In this document: positions 1 to 6,673 of the stretch, one piece after another | Layout: each line of letters opens with the position of its first letter | Numbering within the stretch: the stretch's first letter is position 1 | Source of the DNA: an uncultured Actinomycetes bacterium | GTDB taxonomy: Bacteria > Actinomycetota > Aquicultoria > CAJVYJ01 | NCBI GenBank assembly: GCA_913009475.1 | Contig: CAJVYJ010000040.1 | Coordinates: forward strand, 1 to 12,091 | Reading direction: 5' to 3' | Length of the DNA: 12,091 nt | Position numbers and translations under genes: made by a program | Notes under the pieces: model-generated | Database searches by the model: none | Told to the model about the DNA's origin: nothing | The model's input: only the letters and a program-made list of their open reading frames with translations

Positions 1-16
1 ATGGTATAGTAAAAGA

Positions 17-685
17 ATGTTGAAAGAAATGGAGCCACAAAAGAATAAAATCGAACTGGTCATATTTGACTTAGACGGTACCTTGCTCGATACGATAGAA
101 CTGATTTATCTCTCTTTTAAATACGCGACCGAAACAGTCTTAAATAAAAAATTTACGCGCGAAACATTGATAAAAAACATTGGTCGCCCTCTGCTTGAAC
201 AGATGAAATACTTTTCTGAGTCGCAAGCCCCGTATCTGGTTGAGGTCTATAATAAACATAATCTGGTTATTCACGATGGCTTGGTTAAGGTTTACCCGGG
301 TGTTATCGAAACACTTAGAGATTTGCAAAAGCGCAGTCTGCATATAGGTATAGTTACCTCAAAAATGCGCGATATAGCCGAGCGTGGTCTGGCGCTATGT
401 GGCCTTAGAGAGTTTATTGAAGAGTTGGTAGCCATGGAAGATACAACGTTGCATAAACCGGACCCGGCGCCGGTAAAGCTCATTTTAGAGAAGTTTCATA
501 TTAGCGCCGAAAAGTCCGTATTTATCGGCGACAGCCCCTTTGATATGGCCGCCGCTCGTGGCGCCGGCTCATATTCCATAGCAGCGCTTTGGGGGCCTTT
601 TTCTAATCGGGTACTAAAAAAGGAAAAACCTAATAAAATGTTAGAAAAAATCACTGAACTGCCGGATTATATCGAGATGCTCTAA
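17..685 (+). CDS. HAD-superfamily phosphatase, PpaX / phosphoglycolate phosphatase-like
   Basis: A 222-residue soluble hydrolase of HAD subfamily I. All four catalytic motifs are present. Motif I is DLDGTLLDT with the nucleophile Asp18 and acid/base Asp20. Motif II is Thr114 in IVTSK. Motif III is Lys147 in HKPDP. Motif IV is GDSPFD with Asp172 and Asp176. The helical cap domain lies between motifs I and II (about residues 28-95), as in PpaX (pyrophosphatase) and Gph (phosphoglycolate phosphatase); length fits both. The substrate cannot be told from sequence. The start is uncertain: ATG at 17 has no clear ribosome site, and ATG at 29 (residue 5) is an equally plausible start, giving 218 residues. 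It lies at the window edge, separated from the next gene by about 400 non-coding bases, so nothing ties it functionally to the Wood-Ljungdahl genes. The family call is safe; the specific enzyme is a guess. Confidence 0.88.
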   Translation: MLKEMEPQKNKIELVIFDLDGTLLDTIELIYLSFKYATETVLNKKFTRETLIKNIGRPLLEQMKYFSESQAPYLVEVYNKHNLVIHDGLVKVYPGVIETLRDLQKRSLHIGIVTSKMRDIAERGLALCGLREFIEELVAMEDTTLHKPDPAPVKLILEKFHISAEKSVFIGDSPFDMAAARGAGSYSIAALWGPFSNRVLKKEKPNKMLEKITELPDYIEML

Positions 686-793
686 ATACCGTTTTCTAAA
701 TGGGGATGGGTTACGGGGGATGGAAAGAGTTAATACAAATTGTAAAATGAGACTGTTTAATAACAGCCAATCCTTTAAAAGAAACTGGATAAT

Positions 794-850
794 TGTAGCA
801 TCAGAGCTTGCTCTGATAATAAACTAAGCAAAGCAAACTTTGCGGCTACA
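794..850. repeat. TGTAGC palindromic element, compact paired form
   Basis: A 57-base element bounded by TGTAGC and its inverse GCTACA. Each end carries its own small hairpin. On the left is CAGAGC/GCTCTG around TT (802-815); on the right is GCAAAG/CTTTGC with a 4-base loop (828-843). The left end matches the module at 6505-6531 at 26 of 27 bases. The right end is the near-exact inverse of the module at 6198-6220. This links three loci as one dispersed repeat family. Confidence 0.75.
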
Positions 851-922
851 TTGATAGCGATTACCATTTTGGGACCGATGTTTAATAATAAACGTTTATT
901 TCTGTCATGCCTGTGCTTTAAG

Positions 923-1058
923 TTTGTCATTCCCAGCTCGACTGGGAATCCAGGAATGTAGAAAGGTAGAGCTTAATTCGTAGAGGGTAGATAAGGGCGT
1001 AAAAAGTCAAAAGCTTCAGGTTGACCGGTGGATCCCCGATCAGGTCGAGGATGACAAA
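923..1058. repeat. TTTGTCAT...ATGACAAA intergenic repeat, copy 1
   Basis: A 136-base element with perfect terminal 8-mers (TTTGTCAT at 923-930, ATGACAAA at 1051-1058) and imperfect longer inverted ends. The left end is itself a hairpin, ATTCCC (929-934) and GGGAAT (944-949) with 9 bases between, followed by CCAGG. The right end has GGATCCCCGATCAGGTCG. Two further copies lie at 9752-9874 and 11003-11119. The ATTCCC/GGGAAT core resembles widely distributed non-autonomous intergenic repeats such as Neisseria dRS3. It has no coding capacity. Confidence 0.85.
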
Positions 1059-1082
1059 TCAAACCTCTACGCTCCCTTATCT

Positions 1083-1442
1083 TCACGCCGATTTCTGCTT
1101 AACGGTTTGCATACTCTCCATTGCCTCGTTCTCATCAATATATAGATTAAAATGATGAGTCAGTCCGGTTACGCTTAAAACTCTTTCAATGAAAGGGTTT
1201 ACAACTATCATTAGTTTACCGCTCTGTCCCTTGACTTTATCATGGCTGCGCAGGAGCATCCCTAAACAAGAACTATCAATAAAGCTAAGCCTCTTTAAAT
1301 CAAGAATTATATTTACGTCTCCTGAACGGACTTTAGCTAGAACGGCATCGTAAACCTCGACGCAATTGCTAATATCTATTTGGCCGGAAACACTAATTAC
1401 CGGCAACGCATTTTTATATCTTATTTTGATAAAAAGTCCCAT
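1083..1442 (-). CDS. STAS-domain anti-anti-sigma factor (SpoIIAA/RsbV-like)
   Basis: A 119-residue single-domain STAS protein, almost the same length as Bacillus SpoIIAA. It has the typical order: N-terminal strands (IKIRYKNALPVISVSGQIDI), then the phosphorylation loop SFIDSSCLGMLL at about residues 53-64. Ser57 aligns with the phosphorylated Ser58 of SpoIIAA; the usual DSSGLG is DSSCLG here. Such proteins sequester an anti-sigma kinase when unphosphorylated and so free a sigma factor. The frame is open back to 1601, but I chose ATG at 1442. GGAGG (1452-1456) sits 9 bases upstream of it, the homologous domain begins there, and this removes an overlap with the divergent gene. A sigma-B-like promoter lies just upstream. 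The SpoIIE-type phosphatase at 2704-4176 is a natural partner. No anti-sigma kinase or sigma factor is in the window. Confidence 0.88.
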   Translation of the reverse strand: MGLFIKIRYKNALPVISVSGQIDISNCVEVYDAVLAKVRSGDVNIILDLKRLSFIDSSCLGMLLRSHDKVKGQSGKLMIVVNPFIERVLSVTGLTHHFNLYIDENEAMESMQTVKQKSA

Positions 1443-1472
1443 AAATCTCATCCTCCAGTAACTCTTTACTTT

Positions 1473-1497
1473 ATTCCCTAAAATAAAAATTGGAAAC
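1473..1497 (-). promoter_or_regulatory. possible sigma-B-like promoter of the STAS gene
   Basis: Read on the minus strand: GTTTCC (complement of 1492-1497), 13 bases, then GGGAAT (complement of 1473-1478). The sigma-B consensus is GTTTAA-N12-14-GGGTAT, so this matches 4/6 and 5/6 with correct spacing. It lies about 30 bases upstream of the chosen ATG and just ahead of the GGAGG site. Short motifs like this occur by chance, so this is suggestive only. Confidence 0.4.
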
Positions 1498-1515
1498 CAT
1501 AACAGCCTGCTTAAC

Positions 1516-1543
1516 TGGACATTTGTCACCAAAGTTGTAAAAT
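1516..1543 (+). promoter_or_regulatory. sigma-A-like promoter of the small unknown gene
   Basis: TGGACA (1516-1521), a 16-base spacer, then TAAAAT (1538-1543); both hexamers match consensus at 5/6. Transcription would begin near 1550, directly before AGGTGA (1551-1556) and the ATG codons at 1559/1562. That leaves a very short leader and argues against the GTG at 1553 as the start. Confidence 0.5.
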
Positions 1544-1558
1544 TAACCACAGGTGAAA

Positions 1559-1927
1559 ATGATGAGCAGTTCCAGGGATTACGATAAAGAAGAAATTTCA
1601 AAAAAAGTAGCGCAGGAGACGATATTGAAACCGTTGCCGCAGAATAATTCTGAATTGCCCAGTAAGGGTATCACTAAGAAGGTCGCCATTGTCACCTGGG
1701 AAGATATAACAGCCTACAGCCGCGTGGAAATCCCCGACGATTTTGAATTTTTTAGGCTTTCTAAAGTAACCGTCGGATTATTATGGCGTGAATCTAAAGA
1801 TTATATTGTTTTGGTGCAGGATTATGATCTCTCAAACCGAGGCAAAGGATTTCGTCACAACGACTTCCACATTATTCCCCGCGGAGTCATAAAGAACATC
1901 AATATTTTAGGTGAAGTTAATATCTAG
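1559..1927 (+). CDS. hypothetical small protein, conserved-looking beta-rich domain
   Basis: I do not recognise this gene with confidence. It encodes about 122 residues with no signal peptide, membrane segment or cysteine. The first 40 residues are charged and probably flexible. The rest reads as an alternating strand domain: KVAIVTWEDITAYSRVEI, then VTVGLLWRESKDYIVLVQ, then FHIIPRGVIKNINIL. This pattern (a W-E-D strand, a VG-L hairpin, a YIVLV strand and a terminal IP-x-G-x-I) resembles a common family of small uncharacterised bacterial proteins, so it looks real. An upstream GTG at 1553 is in frame, but AGGTGA (1551-1556) better serves ATG at 1559 or 1562. It is transcribed divergently from the STAS gene across about 115 bases and could share regulation with it. 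That is inference only. Confidence 0.65.
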   Translation: MMSSSRDYDKEEISKKVAQETILKPLPQNNSELPSKGITKKVAIVTWEDITAYSRVEIPDDFEFFRLSKVTVGLLWRESKDYIVLVQDYDLSNRGKGFRHNDFHIIPRGVIKNINILGEVNI

Positions 1928-2006
1928 AATTTTACCATCGTCATTCTGCATTAACGCTTTTTCGGCGGTCATCAGTCTGTTGTCGACGGTCGTATGGCAG
2001 CCGGAT

Positions 2007-2018
2007 CTAAATATTTAG
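2007..2018. repeat. 12-base perfect palindrome between convergent genes
   Basis: CTAAATATTTAG is a perfect palindrome. It is enclosed by a wider 6-base inverted pair GTCTGT (1975-1980) and ACAGAC (2019-2024). It sits in the 110-base gap between two convergent genes and might aid termination, but there is no convincing stem plus U-tract in either direction. Confidence 0.3.
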
Positions 2019-2037
2019 ACAGACGACTAATATATTT

Positions 2038-2517
2038 TTACCTGCCGAATGATTGTACACCGCTCTGGGGTGTCCAAGTCGCCATCATATGGTTTTGGTC
2101 TGAATGAAACATAATATACGCTAATTTAGCATCTCCCAATCTTTTTTTCAGCAGCTTAGCCCAGTCGTTACCGATCTCATTCATTCTTTTGGTTTGCTCA
2201 GCTGGTGTGAGCTGTAAAAACTGGGGATTGGCAACGACCATAAACTCTTGTGATTTGCTGGGGTCATAAGTGGGACTTTTAAAACCAAGCTCAGTAATTT
2301 TTTTACCTAACGCGCCATTGTAAAGTTCTGATTGAACATTATTGCCGGAAGATGCAGCCGTAGTTGCGCCGCCGCCGCGGACGACGAGACTGAATACTAC
2401 TCCGACAAGCAATAACGCGCCGATACCGAGCAGAACAAAATTAAACAGCCTATCGCTTTGAGCTTGTTTCTTGGACTTACCCTTAGAATATTTTTTTGCC
2501 TTTTTTGCTTTTGCCAT
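2038..2517 (-). CDS. hypothetical single-pass membrane protein with lysine-rich N terminus
   Basis: A 159-residue protein of unknown function. Residues 1-22 are strongly basic, with nine lysines in the first 17, and should lie in the cytoplasm. One hydrophobic helix follows (about 24-46, FVLLGIGALLLVGVVFSLVV), then a Gly/Ala/Ser-rich linker (48-60) and a roughly 95-residue outer domain without cysteine. That domain contains an amphipathic helix (LTPAEQTKRMNEIGNDWAKL) and a strand pair (LAYIMFHSD, HMMATWTP). The topology is N-in, C-out by the positive-inside rule. The start is well supported: AAAGGA (complement of 2525-2530) lies 7 bases before the ATG, with a good promoter upstream. It is transcribed towards the small unknown gene and away from the phosphatase gene. 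I know no function for it, and a role in envelope sensing would be a guess. Confidence 0.75.
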   Translation of the reverse strand: MAKAKKAKKYSKGKSKKQAQSDRLFNFVLLGIGALLLVGVVFSLVVRGGGATTAASSGNNVQSELYNGALGKKITELGFKSPTYDPSKSQEFMVVANPQFLQLTPAEQTKRMNEIGNDWAKLLKKRLGDAKLAYIMFHSDQNHMMATWTPQSGVQSFGR

Positions 2518-2530
2518 TATAAAATCCTTT

Positions 2531-2550
2531 CATTTTATTTCATTTTATTT
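2531..2550. repeat. tandem 10-base duplication
   Basis: CATTTTATTT occurs twice in direct tandem. It overlaps the promoter and leader of the minus-strand membrane protein gene and provides two copies of the TAAAAT -10-like hexamer on the minus strand. Only the distal copy (2542-2547) is correctly spaced from the -35 element. Confidence 0.6.
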
Positions 2551-2570
2551 ACATTAGTTGTTTTTTGCAA
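2542..2570 (-). promoter_or_regulatory. sigma-A-like promoter of the membrane protein gene
   Basis: On the minus strand: TTGCAA (2565-2570), a 17-base spacer, then TAAAAT (complement of 2542-2547). The matches are 4/6 and 5/6 with optimal spacing. The start codon is 25 bases further on, leaving room for the AAAGGA ribosome site. Confidence 0.55.
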
Positions 2571-2648
2571 GAGCCAGGCATTTTTAATCGCGTATAAAAC
2601 AGGTTAATCACGGGTTAAAAGAATAAAGTTTAAGCGAACGTTTGGTTA

Positions 2649-2657
2649 TGATAAAAT
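2649..2657 (+). promoter_or_regulatory. possible extended -10 promoter of the phosphatase gene
   Basis: TGATAAAAT has the TGn extension plus TAAAAT, the same form as the fhs promoter (TGGTAAAAT). The -35 region is poor (TTTAAG at 2629-2634, 17 bases upstream). An extended -10 can work without a good -35 element. It lies about 45 bases ahead of the chosen start codon. Confidence 0.35.
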
Positions 2658-2703
2658 CTTGTTTAATTAAGCGGTTTCTATGTTTATTATTAGTGGAGAA
2701 GAT

Positions 2704-4176
2704 ATGAGGTGGGGCCTACGGTCCAAATTTCTTGCCGCGCTACTTATAATAACCGCGCTATTTCTAATGGTTATTATCTACTCGTATGCCAGCCTTAACA
2801 CACTATATAAAGCGGCCTCTGATATACGCAACGGGTTTAAGGAGTATAGCGCTGTTTTAGAAGTGGATACTGACATTTTATCAGCCACCAGGCCTATTCA
2901 TTTTTTTGCCGCCGATGGCAACAAACAGCGTGAAAAAGAATTTGATAAGCGCATTCTGCGTTCTCAGCAAAAAATAAGACAAATCAAAAAATCGCCGCTG
3001 CTTGACGCCAAGGAAAAGATAATAATAGATACGATAGAGATCAGTCTCAGTCAAGCGGACATAAAAGCCCGAGAACTATTTGCTTTAAAAGACCCTTTGC
3101 ACAACCCCCGGCTCCGCGGCCTTTCACGGTTGACGGATAGCGAACTGCACAACACCATCGCATTAATAAATACATATAGTGCTTATGAAAACCGTGAGAT
3201 AAATAACAGTATGTTGAAAGCTGACAATATTTATAACAAAAGAAACAATTATTTAATAGCGATAGTTGTTATGATGGCCGTGGTTGTAATAGCCATGTTA
3301 ATTGTAAATTTTAATGTCATAAACCCGATTTTAAAGATAAGCAAAAGCGTTGAACTATTCGATAGGGGGCAATACAATCAGCGTTTGCGTATTCACACTG
3401 GTGATGAGATAGAAACTTTAGCGGAATCCTTTAATCAGATGGCCTTTAATATGTGGCAAGAGGAGGAGACTGCTGCTTTAGTACAACAAAGATTGCTGCC
3501 GCAAAAGAAACTGAGGATACCGGGCTTGCGTCTTCATGCCCGTCAGCTACAGGCTAAGATAATCGGCGGGGATTGGTATGACTTTTATGAACAGGGAGAT
3601 AAGCATATCAACTTGCTCATAGCCGACGCTTCCGGCAAAGGTATGCCCGGAGCCTTGCTCTCAACCGTAGCTATGAGTGTTATCCGTTCAGAGCCGAAAA
3701 TTGTTCCTATGCTCGATATATTAAAAAAATCCAACCAGACAGTGGAGAGGCGTCTCGGCCAAGATAATTTCATCACTCTTTTCTCTGCCGGTCTGGACTT
3801 AAAGGAGATGAAATTACATTATATCAACTGTGGTCATGAGCGACCGCTGATATATGATCCGGATGAGCGGAAGTGGCGGATATTAACATGTGAAAGTGGT
3901 CTGCCTTTGGGGATAACCAGCCAGGAGTTTAATCCCGGACAAGGGGTGCTGCCGTTAAAAAAGGGCAGTAAAATAATCTTTTATACGGATGGGCTGATAG
4001 CAGTTAAAAATGCGTCTAAACAGCGCTTATCCATAGAAAAGGTAATTACTTTTCTGTCAAAGCATAACGATATGGCTATTGAACCATTGGTTGACGAATT
4101 AATGGGTGAGGCTGTAAAGTATTGTAAGCGGCGCTTGATTGATGATATTACACTTTTAGGTATGGAGATCACCTAA
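2704..4176 (+). CDS. membrane sensor PP2C/SpoIIE-type serine phosphatase with HAMP domain
   Basis: A 490-residue membrane phosphatase, numbered here from ATG 2704. Its order is: TM helix (about 9-29), outer sensor region of about 150 mostly helical residues, second TM helix (about 182-205), HAMP domain (about 206-252, ending GDEIETLAESFNQM), short linker, and SpoIIE/PP2C domain to the end. Catalytic features are QQRLLP, GGDWYDF (Asp290, Asp293), ADASGKG (Asp308), NCGHERPLIY, GLPLGI, YTDG (Asp429) and the terminal DDITLL (Asp480, Asp481). These are the metal-binding acids of the family. Such enzymes dephosphorylate STAS anti-anti-sigma factors in response to a signal, so the STAS protein at 1083-1442 is a likely substrate. 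An ATG at 2680 is also in frame, but GGAG (2695-2698) is correctly spaced, 5 bases, only for 2704. No kinase domain is fused. Confidence 0.9.
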   Translation: MRWGLRSKFLAALLIITALFLMVIIYSYASLNTLYKAASDIRNGFKEYSAVLEVDTDILSATRPIHFFAADGNKQREKEFDKRILRSQQKIRQIKKSPLLDAKEKIIIDTIEISLSQADIKARELFALKDPLHNPRLRGLSRLTDSELHNTIALINTYSAYENREINNSMLKADNIYNKRNNYLIAIVVMMAVVVIAMLIVNFNVINPILKISKSVELFDRGQYNQRLRIHTGDEIETLAESFNQMAFNMWQEEETAALVQQRLLPQKKLRIPGLRLHARQLQAKIIGGDWYDFYEQGDKHINLLIADASGKGMPGALLSTVAMSVIRSEPKIVPMLDILKKSNQTVERRLGQDNFITLFSAGLDLKEMKLHYINCGHERPLIYDPDERKWRILTCESGLPLGITSQEFNPGQGVLPLKKGSKIIFYTDGLIAVKNASKQRLSIEKVITFLSKHNDMAIEPLVDELMGEAVKYCKRRLIDDITLLGMEIT

Positions 4177-4200
4177 AATAAAACAAATTATGGATTGCTC

Positions 4201-4229
4201 TTGCCGTTATCAATTACTACTGGTAAAAT
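4201..4229 (+). promoter_or_regulatory. extended -10 promoter of fhs
   Basis: TTGCCG (4201-4206), a 17-base spacer, then TAAAAT (4224-4229) preceded by TGG, giving an extended -10. The predicted leader is about 120 bases. It contains small hairpins, including GCCG/CGGC (4278-4281 with 4289-4292), but nothing matching a riboswitch I know. Confidence 0.5.
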
Positions 4230-4359
4230 TCTTTCGTAACAACAAGTCGACACTTCCGGAGTCTTGTCTAATACTTAGCCGGTAATTTCGGCTTCCAATC
4301 ATTTTGTTAGTTAATTAGTAGGTAAATGTTAAGAAGGGACAACTAGGCCAGGAGGAAAA

Positions 4360-6054
4360 ATGAAGAGTGATATCGAAATCGCCCAAGCGGCAACTATGAA
4401 ACCGATTAAGGAGATAGCTGAGGCAATCGGTATTCAAGAAGATGAACTTGAACTGTACGGAAATTATAAAGCTAAAATAAGTTTGGATATATTGAAACGA
4501 TTAAAAGATAGGCCCAACGGTAAATACATCGATGTTACCGCTGTCACCCCTACTCCATTAGGTGAGGGCAAGACAGTTACCACTATCGGCTTATCGCTGG
4601 GTTTAAATAAAATCGGCAAAAAGGTCGTAACCACCATACGCCAACCGTCTCTTGGCCCGGTTTTCGGCATCAAAGGCGGCGCCGCCGGCGGCGGATATTC
4701 GCAAGTAGTGCCAATGGAAGATTTCAACTTACATTTTACCGGGGATGTTCACGCGGTCAGCGTGGCCCATAATCTTCTATCAGCTTTTGTTGACGCCTCA
4801 TTTGTACACGGAAATCCGCTTAATATCGATCCCTTTTCTATTACTTGGCGGCGAGTTGTTGATGTAAGCGATAGAGCCTTAAGAGATATCGTGATTGGCT
4901 TGGGTGGAAAAACCAATGGCTACCCACGCCAGACTGGTTATGATATCAGTGTTGCTTCCGAGGTAATGGCAATATTGGCCTTGGCTACCAGCATAAAAGA
5001 TTTACGTGAACGATTGGGCAGGATTATTATCGGCACTACTTATGACGGTGACCCGGTCACCGCGGAAGACTTAAAATGCGCCGGCTCCATGGCGGTGCTG
5101 ATGAAAGACGCTTTAAAGCCCAATATAATCCAGACTCTTGAAAATACTCCGGTCCTGGTACACGCGGGCCCCTTTGCTAACATAGCTCATGGCAACAACT
5201 CTATACTTGCTGATGAAATCGCCCTTAAGCTGGGTGACTATGTTGTAACGGAGAGCGGTTTTGGCGCCGATTGCGGAGCCGAAAAAATGATGAACATTAA
5301 ATGCCGTTACAGCGGTTTAAAACCGGATGCCGTCGTAATGGTTTGTACTGTAAGGGCCCTGAAGATGCACAGCGGCAAATATAATGTGGTTGCCGGGAAA
5401 CCGATGGACCCGGGTCTATTAAACGAAGACCTTGACGGGCTGGAAAAAGGTGGCGTGAACTTGGTTGCGCAAATTGAGAATATGAAAAAATTCGGCTTAC
5501 CGGTAGTAGTGGCAATTAACCACTTTGTCAATGATACGGACCGGGAAATCGAACTTGTTCGCAAAATAGCGATTGAAGCCGGGGCGGAAGACGCGGTCCT
5601 ATCAGAAGTTTGGGGCAAAGGCGGAGAAGGCGGCAAGGCGTTGGCGGAAGCGGTGGTTAAAGCTTGTGACAAGCCAAATGATTTTCACTTTCTCTATCCG
5701 CTGGACATACCAATCAAGGAAAAAATCGAAATCATAGCCACTGAGATCTATGGCGCCGACGGCGTTGATTATTCACCGGTAGCTGAGGCGAAGATAAAAC
5801 TATACAATAAAATGGGCTTAAGCGATTTGCCGATTTGTATGGCAAAAACCCATTTATCACTCTCTCACGATCCCACGCTTAAAGGACGCCCCAAAGGCTT
5901 TAGACTACCGGTGCGTGATATCAACGCTTCAGTAGGAGCGGGATTTTTATTTCCGCTCTGTGGTGATATGAGAACTATGCCGGGGCTGCCGGCGGTACCG
6001 GCGGGCACTAAAATCGATATTGATGAAAACGGGGTCATTAGGGGATTGTTTTAG
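4360..6054 (+). CDS. fhs: formate-tetrahydrofolate ligase (formyl-THF synthetase)
   Basis: A 564-residue cytosolic enzyme, the normal full length. It joins formate to tetrahydrofolate using ATP, giving 10-formyl-THF, the second step of the methyl branch of the Wood-Ljungdahl pathway. Diagnostic motifs are the P-loop TPLGEGKT (65-72), the family signature from PSLGPVFGIKGGAAGGG (96-112), FANIAHGNNSI (272-282), and the C-terminal FPLCGDMRTMPGLPAVPAG segment. The start is firm, with AGGAGG (4350-4355) four bases before the ATG, and homology begins near the N terminus. It has its own promoter upstream and a strong hairpin directly downstream, so it is probably transcribed alone. It is followed on the same strand by acsV, cooC, folD and acsD. 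Fhs also occurs in non-acetogens, but this neighbourhood points to Wood-Ljungdahl use. No defects were seen. Confidence 0.98.
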   Translation: MKSDIEIAQAATMKPIKEIAEAIGIQEDELELYGNYKAKISLDILKRLKDRPNGKYIDVTAVTPTPLGEGKTVTTIGLSLGLNKIGKKVVTTIRQPSLGPVFGIKGGAAGGGYSQVVPMEDFNLHFTGDVHAVSVAHNLLSAFVDASFVHGNPLNIDPFSITWRRVVDVSDRALRDIVIGLGGKTNGYPRQTGYDISVASEVMAILALATSIKDLRERLGRIIIGTTYDGDPVTAEDLKCAGSMAVLMKDALKPNIIQTLENTPVLVHAGPFANIAHGNNSILADEIALKLGDYVVTESGFGADCGAEKMMNIKCRYSGLKPDAVVMVCTVRALKMHSGKYNVVAGKPMDPGLLNEDLDGLEKGGVNLVAQIENMKKFGLPVVVAINHFVNDTDREIELVRKIAIEAGAEDAVLSEVWGKGGEGGKALAEAVVKACDKPNDFHFLYPLDIPIKEKIEIIATEIYGADGVDYSPVAEAKIKLYNKMGLSDLPICMAKTHLSLSHDPTLKGRPKGFRLPVRDINASVGAGFLFPLCGDMRTMPGLPAVPAGTKIDIDENGVIRGLF

Positions 6055-6078
6055 ATATTCAATAAAAAGCAATTATAA

Positions 6079-6114
6079 AATAGCGCGGGTTTATAAGCCC
6101 GCGCTATTGTTTAT
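6079..6114 (+). terminator. fhs terminator hairpin
   Basis: An 11-base perfect stem, AATAGCGCGGG (6079-6089) with CCCGCGCTATT (6098-6108), and an 8-base loop that can itself pair partly. It starts about 25 bases after the fhs stop codon. The following tract, GTTTAT, is only weakly U-rich. The A-rich run before the stem would help termination of transcripts from the opposite direction. Confidence 0.75.
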
Positions 6115-6197
6115 ATCAAGTACTGTAAAAAACAGTTATCGATTTTCTTGATTGATTAATCTCAGGGATAAATTTTAATTCGCATAAACGTAAAATG

Positions 6198-6220
6198 TGT
6201 AGTCGCAAAGCTTGCTTTGC
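6198..6220 (+). repeat. TGTAGC-family hairpin module (left of the 225-base element)
   Basis: TGTAGTC followed by the stem GCAAAG (6205-6210), loop CTTG, CTTTGC (6215-6220). Its reverse complement matches the right end of the 794-850 element at about 21 of 23 bases. A GCATATGTA word follows it (6219-6227) and recurs at 6500-6508. Confidence 0.65.
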
Positions 6221-6266
6221 ATATGTATAGATGATTATTAGAAAAGTAGTAAATATGAGTTTAGTG

Positions 6267-6491
6267 AAACGTTTATTTTTTCTCTCGAAAAGACGCTGTC
6301 GTTTTCTGGTAGTAGACCGAAGCCAGTCCTCGACAAGTGCAAATGAAACCAGCAAGGGCTGGCACCGGAGTCGTAATTTGAAAACACAGCTCGGCTCTCG
6401 GCAGCGCTCCTCGCTTGGGAGCGTGGCTCCCGGCGAGACCATGCTCGCTTTAGCCTCCGAGACGCTTTTCTCGTAGAATAAATAAACGTTT
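6267..6491. repeat. 225-base element with inverted terminal repeats (MITE-like or structured RNA)
   Basis: The ends AAACGTTTATTTTTTCT (6267-6283) and AGAATAAATAAACGTTT (6475-6491) are inverted copies matching at 16 of 17 bases. Weaker pairing continues inward (CGAAAAGACGC against GCGTC...). The interior is full of local stems, such as CCAGC/GCTGG (6349-6363) and CGCTCC/GGAGCG (6405-6423). No transposase or other protein is encoded, and no target-site duplication directly abuts the ends. The end sequence recurs at 890-903. It could be a miniature transposable element or the gene of a structured RNA; the sequence alone does not decide. Confidence 0.5.
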
Positions 6492-6504
6492 TTTAATATG
6501 CATA

Positions 6505-6531
6505 TGTAGCACCAGAGCTTGCTCTGATAAT
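6505..6531 (+). repeat. TGTAGC-family hairpin module (right of the 225-base element)
   Basis: TGTAGCAC followed by CAGAGC/GCTCTG around TT (6513-6526). It matches 794-820 at 26 of 27 bases. Confidence 0.65.
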
Positions 6532-6650
6532 CTTTCCCTCCTTCTTGACGGGGGAGGGTTGGGGTGGGGGTGTAAATTTCCCTCTTTGTGCCGGTTAAAG
6601 GTTTTCTCTAGGCTTTCGACTTCGGACTCTAGACTTTTTAAATATTACAG

Positions 6651-6673
6651 TGTAGCGCCAGTTGAACCGGCGT
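6651..6673 (+). repeat. TGTAGCGC hairpin module
   Basis: TGTAGC (6651-6656) leads into CGCC...GGCG (6656-6659 with 6669-6672). It is the same layout as the other TGTAGC modules but more diverged, and no inverse partner is seen nearby. Confidence 0.4.

Larger units (their letters stand above)
686..1082. other. 397-base non-coding gap with palindromic repeats
   Basis: There is no credible gene here. The gap holds a short GAGACTGTT-type palindrome (749-768), a compact TGTAGC palindromic element (794-850), an AAACGTTTATTTCT word (890-903) that also forms the ends of the inverted-repeat element near 6267-6491, and copy 1 of the TTTGTCAT...ATGACAAA element (923-1058). It separates the plus-strand HAD gene from the minus-strand STAS gene. 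No terminator with a U-tract was seen for either gene. Confidence 0.7.

Noticed and set aside
1443..1601. N-terminal extension of the STAS protein to 172 residues
   Set aside because: The extension has no STAS homology, would overlap the divergent gene's start and promoter, and the ribosome site fits ATG at 1442.
4230..4359. Tetrahydrofolate riboswitch in the fhs leader
   Set aside because: Small hairpins exist, but I could not match the conserved THF-I or THF-II core. A covariance-model search would settle it.
6231..6476. 81-residue open frame on the plus strand before acsV
   Set aside because: It lies inside the inverted-repeat element, has a Ser/Arg-rich random-looking translation and no ribosome site; the overlapping minus-strand frame (6116-6442) is equally unconvincing.
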